Origin: an uncultured Paracoccaceae bacterium
Lineage (GTDB): Bacteria > Pseudomonadota > Alphaproteobacteria > Rhodobacterales > Rhodobacteraceae
Direction: 5' to 3'
Assembly: GCA_945952025.1 (NCBI GenBank)
Contig: CAMFGW010000010.1
Span: 1-64,000, forward strand
Length of the DNA: 64,000 nucleotides
In this document: positions 9,201 through 14,985 of the stretch, one piece after another
Numbering within the stretch: position 1 is the first letter of the stretch
Layout of the letters: each line of letters starts with the position of its first letter
Program-made: the position numbers and the translations under genes
The notes under the pieces: generated by a model
The model's database searches: none
What the model was told of the DNA's origin: nothing
Seen by the model: the letters and a program-made list of their open reading frames with translations, nothing else

Positions 9201-9381
9201 GGTGGAAGCTGATCAACCGGGGGCACGGCCTGCAATGGAACCGGTCGATGGCCGGACGGCGATTGCCGGGGATTCTGCGGCTCTAGCCTGGCGGGGCACG
9301 CCACTGGACCCTGACTCCGATGGCTGGTTTGCGACTGTCGACGGGACCAGAGAGCCGCGCTTTTCCAATGGAGCCCGTTAG
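6262..9381 (+). CDS. Methyl-accepting chemotaxis protein with periplasmic sensor and two PAS-like regions
   Basis: Membrane chemoreceptor of 1039 aa, longer than the usual ~550. The order is: TM1 at about 12-32; a periplasmic Cache-like sensor (about 35-335, with FHDVMLVDRTGTLIYSV); TM2 at about 344-366; a HAMP domain (to about 420); two PAS-like segments (about 425-650); a second HAMP-like helix pair (about 660-715); and a full signalling hairpin whose tip contains AFQTNLLALNAGVEAARAGE near residue 826. The hairpin would bind CheW and CheA, presumably those of the operon at 13-18 kb. The ligand is unknown. The C-terminus has a loose tail with DGWF but no clear CheR-tethering pentapeptide. 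The start follows GCGGAG. Confidence 0.9.
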   Translation: MAFLNNLRLAVKLPLVLGALVLAALAVMGVSGYQVAKTALTEAGLAQLRIVTDARRLEVETWFGQVMNDLAGQAANPVTQQALTDLSAAYQAMGDLARPTLTRLYIDENPFPRGSRQNLDRVDDLSPYAVAHARFHGGFRAMFDSRGFHDVMLVDRTGTLIYSVAKEADLGTNLLTGPLKDTGLGQTVARILKTPDAPQMISDFQDYGPSDDHPAAFAAAPIRDAAGAVQGALIFQISAEQIDRLLSRHHSAGLPLLAYLVGPDGLLRSDTGPGDKVEALKLHGPADLMRLAFKGPSAMTREPGIFGTPAVLTSGLIVLPGLQLALVTEAREEDLLAPIARFSWAVLLAAAGSVLVMSLFVFFLARSLARPLVQTAHAMNAIADGAFDQPIDHSDRRDEVGTIARALAQFRHRLVVAVDVAREAAFKSAAFQASSAGMMILDEAQNVAFVNPALAGAFAALGPFAPRLAPGTPLDEAPEVAAALAPRLAANGSAPFHATVRLGGRQFDADVKQVIGAGGRVIGHVAEWRDVTDEQMNRAVLASLDRSQATAEFDPDGTLVAANERMVELLSAAPGGLLGQNIVDLLQLGDEPGGDSAPDRLWLRVTSGDPVFGRFALALDGQALGILDGGFAAVEDGEGRLLKVLLLGTNVTEAEAGLQRAEAVRHRMERAQSEVVQRLKEALRALSDGDLTVQIGGEFAPDYEGLRADFNQAVARLGEAMATVVHHAGEMAAEVGIIADAAGDMSCRTEEQAATVEETAAALDELTLSVQSAAQGAFDASRLVHGARHSAETSSAVVRDAALAMAGIESASERIARIIGVIDDIAFQTNLLALNAGVEAARAGEAGRGFGVVANEVRALAQRSSEAAREIDILITDAVSQVKHGASLVGQTGRTLEQILVSVGEMAARMADIAASAQEQSAGLAEINGAVNQIDRATQQNAALFADTANVGESLRRGTAALAGTIARFRVASPDTAAGRVEADQPGARPAMEPVDGRTAIAGDSAALAWRGTPLDPDSDGWFATVDGTREPRFSNGAR

Positions 9382-10144
9382 GAGCTACTTGTCCCGGGGA
9401 TGGCGGATGCAGAGCATAGTGAGGGACTTTGCCCATTTTGTAGGAGGCAGGTCGACCACCAATTGGCATCATGGACGGGCCTGTCCTACGGCCCTAGGCG
9501 GCGGCCGGGGTATCTTGGCGAGCGGCCGTCCATGCGCCCGAGGGCGGCGGCGGCATCACAAGGCCCGTGCGAGCCTCGTCGCCGGTCTGTCTACGCGTGG
9601 GCGGGCAACCATCGCTTCACCGCCGCGCCAACCGCGTCGCAACGGGCCCGTCCGCGCGTGCGCGGGCGGCCGCAGGCAGACAAGGAAAACGCGTGCCCGA
9701 GCTATGGCCCGCCCACTTTTGCGCGGTCGGCTCGATGGGCACCTCCGAGGCCCGATCCTTAGAGAGGCCCGTTCGCGTGCTTGTGAGTGGCCGCAGGCAG
9801 CCAGGAAAGTTACAGGCCCCGCCCATGGCCCGTCCGGGCGCGCGGGCGGACGGGATACGCACCGTCCTGGGTGGCGTCGGGAAAGGGCCCGATCACGCAC
9901 GCGCGGGTGGACGCTGGCATTCCGCGATAGATGCGGGCCCCACCTATGGCCGGCCTTCTCGCGCGCGGGTGTGGGCAACGGCGGATTGCCGGGCATGGGG
10001 CCGGTCAAGGATCCGGCCGGGTCTTGATCGGTTTTTCCAGGGCAGAACGAGGGAAAACGCTGCTGTCGCGCGGGCGCCCGGCCGGCGACACTCCGGGGCA
10101 AGGGTGTCCACGGGCGCCACCCCTCGCCAGACGGAGTTTCCCCG
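9382..10144. other. 763-bp stretch without a credible gene
   Basis: All six frames have long open stretches, as expected at very high GC, but the translations are Arg/Pro/Gly-rich with no recognisable family. No start has a convincing ribosome site. The middle holds an imperfect ~120-bp tandem repeat. I read it as non-coding or long decayed. Confidence 0.6.
9561..9997. repeat. Imperfect ~120-bp tandem repeat
   Basis: Three clear units begin with (A/G)GGCCCG at 9644, 9765 and 9885, with a weaker one at 9561. Each has a GGCCGCAGGCAG-like core (9668, 9789, 9909) and a C(T/C)ATGGCC box (9702, 9822, 9944). The matching boxes are therefore 120-122 nt apart. The 12-mer falls in different reading frames in different copies, which argues against a repetitive protein. 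Confidence 0.6.
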
Positions 10145-10611
10145 GTGGACACCAAGACGGCCCAGACCATTCGCGACAGGTTCATCGAGGGCATGTCCTG
10201 TGCCTCCTGCACGGTCAATGTCGTGACAACCGACGGGCCGGCAGGGCGCGCGGGCGTCACGGTGTCGGCCATGGCCTCGGTTTCGGCCGACAGCGACTGG
10301 CCGACGAGGCTCGTCGGCGTGCACGAACGCAGCCCGGCGGCGGTGAAGATCGTCGCGAACGGCATCCTGTGCGTGAATGTGTTCAGGGACGACCAGTCCT
10401 ATATCTCGGACATCTTCGCGGGGCGCTTCAAGGACAAGGTCGACGACGGTTCGACTGTGCGGACTGGGTGGCGATGCCCTCTGGCGCGCCCCGCATCACC
10501 GACCCGCTGATCGCCTTCGACTGCAAGGTGATCCCGGCCGAGAAGGTGGACATGCACCACATTCATTTGTGCGAGGTGCGCGACCTGCATGTGTCGCGGG
10601 CGGGCGCGCCC
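10145..10611 (+). pseudogene. Flavin reductase (HpaC-like), frameshifted and truncated
   Basis: The reading frame from 10145 gives the N-terminal half of a flavin reductase of the kind that feeds FMNH2/FADH2 to two-component monooxygenases: CTVNVVTTDGPAGRAGVT, then LCVNVFRDDQSYISDIFAGR. Near base 10448 the family match jumps to another forward frame and continues as FDCADWVAMPSGAPRITDPL and HHIHLCEV. One base appears to be missing around GACGACGG|TTC. The match stops at about 10611, where a LysR-type sequence begins without a break. Both the frameshift and the missing C-terminus indicate a dead gene. The start follows CGGAG at slightly long spacing. Confidence 0.8.
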
Positions 10612-11187
10612 TCGCGGCTGACGGGCGCCTGTTTCCACACCTTCGGCCCCTTCGTCCTGCCGCGCCTCGTCCAAAAGCCGCCGGCGATCGGGATGCGGCT
10701 TGTCGAAGGCGACCAGCGCCGGGTCAAGGAAAGCCCGCGTTCCGGCGAATCGGAGGTCGCGCTGACCTGTGCCAACGACCTGGACCAGGATTTCGACGCG
10801 ATCCTGCTTGAGGAGCTTCATACTTGCGTCCTTCTGCCGGACGGCCATCCCCTGACGCTCCAGTCCGACGTCATGCCCTTCGACCCGGCCGAGGAGCCGA
10901 TGGTGCTGCTCGACGCGCCGCCGAGTGCCGAGTATTTCCTTGGCCTTCTGCGCAGCGGCGGGGTTGAGCCCTTGGTAGCCTGCCGCAGCGCCGCGTTCGA
11001 GATGGTGCGCGGCATGGTCGGGCATGGGCTCGGCGACACGCTTCTGGTGACGCGGCCGCTGGTCGGCGACCATGAGCCCGGCCGGATCGTCATCGCCTGC
11101 CGCAAGGGGCATGTGCGGTCGGCGCCCGCGCAAAGGCTCATCGCCCAATGCCACGCGGCCTTCGGCCAGGGCGTGGACGGGCGGTAG
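10612..11187 (+). pseudogene. LysR-type regulator, effector-binding domain remnant
   Basis: In frame with the shifted flavin reductase piece, the sequence turns into the effector-binding domain of a LysR-family regulator (FHTFGPFVLPRL, IGMRLVEGDQRR, LLPDGHPLTL, AFEMVRGMVGHGLG, LLVTRPL). The N-terminal helix-turn-helix is absent, so it cannot bind DNA as a normal LysR protein. Several tyrosines usual in this domain are replaced (CANDLD, HTCVLL, ACRSA, GLGDTLL). An internal deletion joining two neighbouring genes explains the chimera best (inference). A fused product could be translated, but no ribosome site supports it. Confidence 0.75.
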
Positions 11188-11189
11188 GT

Positions 11190-11748
11190 TCAGGCGTGGG
11201 ACAGGGGCACGATGATCACCGCGCCCCGATCCATTGGTGCGAGCCCGAGTGCGGCCGAGGATACCAGGCTGTCGCCCTCGGCAAGGGTGAGGGTCCGGTC
11301 CCCGCCCCTGACGCGCCCGTCGCCCTTTGCCGCGAAGAGGCAAAGCAGGTCGCCGGGTCCGGCCGCAAGGGGCGTTGGTTCGGTCAGGACCTGCGCCGCA
11401 CCCATCCGCCAGACCCGCCGCGTGGCCATCACACTCCAGATGCGGACGCCGCTTCCGTCCGGTTGCCCGTCCGGCGTCAGGCCTGAATCGAAACGATAGG
11501 GGGTGAGTGGCGCAAGATGGACAGTCCGGTCGTGGAACTTCAGGGCCAGGCCCGTGCCCTCGACAGGGGTGATCGTGCGGTCGGCACCGGGAAAGGCCGA
11601 GAAGAGCCCCGGCGCCGCGATCGTCGCCCGGCTGATCCGCAGCTCGAACGCCCCCCCGGTCGGAGCGTTCGGGCAGAAGGCAGATCTCATCGGTCAGGAC
11701 CTGGCCGTTCTTCCAGGGGCTGGCTTCGATAGGCCGATGCCGGGACAT
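11190..11748 (-). pseudogene. hutD: HutD-family protein, frameshifted in a G7 tract
   Basis: HutD proteins are cupin-like accessory proteins linked to histidine utilisation. The N-terminus (PWKNGQVLTDEICLLPE) reads from 11748, while the rest (AFELRISRATIAAPGLFSAF, GADRTITPVEG) reads in a different minus-strand frame down to 11190. The switch point is a run of seven G (minus strand; C7 at 11651-11657 on the plus strand); six G would restore one open frame. It is a single-base insertion, or a sequencing/assembly error in a homopolymer. No other hut gene is nearby. The stop lies 2 nt from that of the LysR remnant, tail to tail. Confidence 0.72.
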
Positions 11749-12732
11749 GGCGAACGAGCATGGGTTGTCCTGTGGTTTGGGCGGGGGCCGGGGCGGATTG
11801 CGAACCGGGCGGGCCGGGTTGGCGCTGCGCCGGTTGCCGGTCGGTCCGGGTAGGGGGCGGGAAGGGGGCCCCGTCCGGCGCCACTTGGGTCGTGCAGCCG
11901 ATGCTCTGGCCGCGCCTCGGCCCCAGGTCGGCGAACAGGGCCCTGGGGTGCGCGCCGGAAGCGGAAATCGGCGCCGGCGCTGTGGGTCGGCAGGTTTGGG
12001 CGGTCGACCAGAACCCGATTGATTGAGCCTTTCGGCGACAGGCTGGCGAAGGCGGTGTCATAACGGGGTGAGAAGATGAAGTCGATGCCCAGAGGCGAGA
12101 GGTGCCACGGTCTTGTCTGGGGGGGGTGGCAGGGCGGAAATAGGCGTCGGGCGGCGCGAAAAGGCTGCGCAGGCGCGAATTCAGCGCGACCGCGCGTCGC
12201 TGCACCACATCGCGGTCGTGCCGGACGGGCGCATGGTGGCCAGGGCGGAAGCCGTCTAAGTCGCCGAGGACCGGCACGGACCACCGATGCGGCCCGGCGG
12301 GCGCCAGGCTCTCAGCGAGCGTCATGGGCAAGCCCGCGTGGGCCGCCTTTGCCGGGGTCGGTTGGAGCGCGCCTGTCATGGTGATCCGTTGCTGGGAGGG
12401 CCGGGCCAGTAGGAGGCCCCGCGTTTCGGGGGCAAAATCGAAAGTTCTGACGGGCGCGATTGAATAACTTCGGTCAGGCAGCGTGGGTTTGGCGGGGCAA
12501 TTGGTGAAACGGGGCAGTCGGCGTTTGGGGTGTTTGGGGCGCAAGTGACGTGTGGCGCCGGGCTCAGGCCGCCCCAGGATGGTTCATCAGGCAAGTAGTC
12601 TCGCGGCGTTTCGTGTGGCGCGGCGACAGCGATTGCGCCATCCGTGGCGGCGGACGTTTCGCCCGCCACCGCAGACGCGGGGAGCCGAGTGCGCCTCGCA
12701 GTGGGCCTGCGCGTTGCGCCGGCCAACAACCT
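11749..12732 (-). other. 984-bp stretch with an unidentified coding relic
   Basis: No intact gene is supported. Between about 11880 and 12300, two minus-strand frames give protein-like segments that seem to continue one another: GIDFIFSPRYDTAFASLSPK with VLVDRPNLP in one frame, and HPRALFADLGPRRGQSIGCT in another. Upstream, VVQRRAVALNSRLRSLFAPP is also protein-like. This is what a frameshifted gene looks like, but I do not recognise the family. From about 12300 to 12732 I see nothing beyond GC-rich sequence that could include the end of the che operon transcript. Confidence 0.4.
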
Positions 12733-13323
12733 TCAGAAAAGCTGCACATCGCCGGGGGTGACCGGTCGGGGTAACGGCCCCCTGTCCGGACGGCGATCCG
12801 GGAAGAGGCGGTCGCGAAGGTCCCGCAGCCGGATCGCGCGGGCCAGCCCGTCGGGGCCGTCGGGCGGTGTGTGGGCCAGCTGCCGGGCCACCCGGCCGAG
12901 GTCGTCGAGCCCCTGCGTGATCCGGTCGATCGCCTGCAACCCGGCCAGGATGTCGCCGTCGGCCGACCAGTCGGAAAGGTAGGGGCAATGGTCCGGACCG
13001 GTGTCGCAACAGGGTTTGGCCGTCGTCGCGAACTGGGTGGGGGTGTCCGGCCCATCGGTCGAGGGGGGCAGGGTTGCGGGTTTCATCGTGCACCGGCAGG
13101 GCAGGCCCGGCGCCCGGTCCCCGTCGACCGGGGCGGACAGTCCCGAGGCCCGGGGCAGAATACCGTGCAGGAGCGCGTCCTGCAGCCGCTCGCAGAGCGT
13201 GCGCAGCAGTCCGATTTCCTGGGCCAGTCCCGCGGCCAGTTCCTGGGCCAGGTCGCTGTTCCAGGCCCGAGGCTCCCGCGCGATGTCGTCGGCGGTACCC
13301 GGGTCGGCAGCCTGTCGGGGCAT
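12733..13323 (-). CDS. Unrecognised chemotaxis-operon protein, candidate CheZ/CheT-like phosphatase
   Basis: 196 aa, last gene of the chemotaxis operon. An N-terminal predicted helix (about 20-57) is followed by a Pro/Cys-rich linker (C76, C78, C105, C106, C113). A second helical stretch (about 115-175) contains D133-R-I-T-Q137, matching the DxxxQ catalytic motif of CheZ and CheT phosphatases, and the extreme C-terminus ends in GDVQLF, recalling the CheY-binding tail of CheZ. These are seen by eye only; the function is inference. CheT of Sinorhizobium, also encoded in a che operon, acts on CheY-P. The start at 13323 follows AAGGAG by 7 nt; an ATG at 13347 overlapping the cheR stop (ATGA) would add 8 residues. 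Confidence 0.55.
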   Translation of the reverse strand: MPRQAADPGTADDIAREPRAWNSDLAQELAAGLAQEIGLLRTLCERLQDALLHGILPRASGLSAPVDGDRAPGLPCRCTMKPATLPPSTDGPDTPTQFATTAKPCCDTGPDHCPYLSDWSADGDILAGLQAIDRITQGLDDLGRVARQLAHTPPDGPDGLARAIRLRDLRDRLFPDRRPDRGPLPRPVTPGDVQLF

Positions 13324-13346
13324 GCGATCGCTCCTTGTCCTGTCCA

Positions 13347-14276
13347 TCAGGCCGACCTTTCCCAGATGGGTCGCGCGGGGGTGGTTGCGACCCCCTCGGG
13401 TTTCGACCAGATCCGGTCCCCTTGCGAGGTCAGCGCGGCGCTGGCTCCGGTCCCGGGCGCCTCTGCATGCCCCAGGCAGAGCCACCCGCCCGGCCGCAGT
13501 GCTGCGGCGAAGCGTGTGCAAAGGCGTTCCTGGTGGTCGAGCGCGAAATAGATAAGCACGTTGCGGCAGAAGATCGCGTCGAACGGGCCGGGTGTAGGCC
13601 AGGGCGCGTGCAGGTCGTGCGTGGTGAATTGCAGAAGTGGCCGGAGACTTTCGCTGAGGCGGAGTGAGCCGTCAGTGGCCGGTCGAACGAACCGCTGGCG
13701 ATAGGGGGGCGGGATTGCGGCGGCGGCGGCCGGGGTGACGGAGAGCTCCTGTGCGAGCCCCGTCATCGCCGGGTCGATGTCGCTTGTCAGGATGCGGATG
13801 TCTAACGTGGCCGCGTCGGGCATGGCGGTCAGGACCAGCATGGCAAGTGTCTGCGCCTCTTGCCCGGCGGCGCCGCCGGCGGACCAGAGGCGGACCTTCC
13901 GGCCGCTGCGGGCCCGGCGGATGAGGTGCGGCAGCAGCTCTGACCCGAAGCGGTCGAACTGGCGCGGCTCGCGAAAGAAGGCCGAGACATGCGTGGTCAC
14001 CGCCCCCAGGAAGGCGCCCTGTTCCGCCCGACCCTCTGGGCGACCGAGGTGGGCGGCGTAGCTGGCAAGATCCGGCAGGCCGAGGGCGCGCTGCCTGCGC
14101 GTGAGCCTTGCCTGCAGCATGGGGTACTTCGCGGGCCGGATCGCGAGGCCGGCGAGATCGAGCGCGAGTGCGGCCAGCCGTTCGATGGCCTGCGCCTCCC
14201 GGGCGGCAGGGTTGGAAGCCCTCGCCGCAGCGGGGGCCGGGCAGTCGGGAAAGGGGGGCAGGGCCTGGGCCTTCAT
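13347..14276 (-). CDS. cheR: Chemotaxis protein methyltransferase CheR
   Basis: Transfers methyl groups from S-adenosylmethionine to glutamates of chemoreceptors during adaptation. The 309-aa product has the all-helical N-terminal domain (about 30-100) and the SAM-binding domain. Family marks are FFREPRQFDRF, LTSDIDPAM and the CheR signature IFCRNVLIYF. The motif usually written SAGxxxGEEPYS reads SAGGAAGQEAQT here, a notable drift of a cofactor loop. About 30 extra residues precede the domain. It overlaps cheW (upstream) by ATGA. No cheB is present beside it, so the demethylation partner must be elsewhere or absent. Confidence 0.93.
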   Translation of the reverse strand: MKAQALPPFPDCPAPAAARASNPAAREAQAIERLAALALDLAGLAIRPAKYPMLQARLTRRQRALGLPDLASYAAHLGRPEGRAEQGAFLGAVTTHVSAFFREPRQFDRFGSELLPHLIRRARSGRKVRLWSAGGAAGQEAQTLAMLVLTAMPDAATLDIRILTSDIDPAMTGLAQELSVTPAAAAAIPPPYRQRFVRPATDGSLRLSESLRPLLQFTTHDLHAPWPTPGPFDAIFCRNVLIYFALDHQERLCTRFAAALRPGGWLCLGHAEAPGTGASAALTSQGDRIWSKPEGVATTPARPIWERSA

Positions 14277-14791
14277 TGATGGCCCCCCGGTTGTCGCTGA
14301 TCGGCCGGGGAGGGCAGGAGGGCGCGGGGGGCGAGGAGGCGCAGGACGCCGCCGTCCCGGAGTGTGATGCCCAGAAGGCTGCCGGGTGCGGTCTGGTGCC
14401 CGGACAGGGGCGGCTGCTCGATCGCCTGACGGGGCAGCGCGAGGATGTCGCTGACCCGGTCGGCGACCACCCCGCAGGCCGTTCCGTCCAGCTCCAGGAC
14501 CACGATCACGGGGCGGGTCGGCGCCGGGGAAGCCGGCTCGAGCCCGAGCCGCAGGGCCGCGTCGATGACCGGAAGTATCGTTCCGCGCAGGTTGACGACG
14601 CCGGCGAGCGCGTGGGCAGCGCCCGGCAGGGGGGTCGGCGGGGTCCAGCCGCGAATCTCGCGCACGGCCCAGGCGGGCAGGCCGAACCGCTCACCGGCGA
14701 TGGACAGGATGAGGTAGCTGTCCTGGGAGCCGGCGGCGAAGGGCGCTTGCGGGTCAGTGGCGGTTGGGGGGGCGTTCGGAGACAGGGTCAT
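14273..14791 (-). CDS. cheW: Chemotaxis coupling protein CheW
   Basis: Adaptor that links chemoreceptor tips to CheA in the signalling array. The single CheW domain (about residues 24-160 of 172) shows YLILSIAGERFGLPAWAVREI, the VNLRGTILPVID segment and GVVADRVSDIL, all typical. Both ends overlap neighbours by ATGA: the upstream 65-codon ORF and the downstream cheR. This implies tightly coupled translation through the operon. The first 20 residues and the last 15 are disordered-looking and Pro/Gln-rich. Confidence 0.95.
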   Translation of the reverse strand: MTLSPNAPPTATDPQAPFAAGSQDSYLILSIAGERFGLPAWAVREIRGWTPPTPLPGAAHALAGVVNLRGTILPVIDAALRLGLEPASPAPTRPVIVVLELDGTACGVVADRVSDILALPRQAIEQPPLSGHQTAPGSLLGITLRDGGVLRLLAPRALLPSPADQRQPGGHQ

Positions 14792-14985
14792 GGGATGCCG
14801 GTGCCTCCGCGGGTGGGTGCGGCCAGGCGGACGAGGACGGCGCGAAGCCTGCCGGGGGCAGGTCGGGAAATGGGGACATGAGGGCGGGTGAGGGGCTGGT
14901 CGGATGGCGCCGAAGCGCCCAGCGACCGGTGGCTCTGCGACCGGATCGGGGCGAGGCGTGGATTGTCCTGCGGTCCTTGGGTCAT
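14788..14985 (-). CDS. 65-residue ORF joined by ATGA overlaps to cheA and cheW
   Basis: The ATG lies in the cheA stop (ATGA, 14982-14985) and its own stop lies in the cheW start (ATGA, 14788-14791), exactly as for the other coupled genes of the operon. The product is Pro/Arg/Ser-rich (starts MTQGPQDNPR, contains LRAVLVRLAAPTRGG), basic, with no domain I recognise and no membrane segment. Either it is a real small chemotaxis protein or a translated spacer that hands ribosomes from cheA to cheW. Without it cheA and cheW would be 190 nt apart, unlike the rest of the operon. Confidence 0.5.
   Translation of the reverse strand: MTQGPQDNPRLAPIRSQSHRSLGASAPSDQPLTRPHVPISRPAPGRLRAVLVRLAAPTRGGTGIP

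Noticed and set aside
9556..10365. A long minus-strand frame of 269 codons over the repeat region
   Set aside because: Pro/Arg-rich translation, repeat cores in shifting frames, no ribosome site; it also covers the flavin reductase relic on the other strand.
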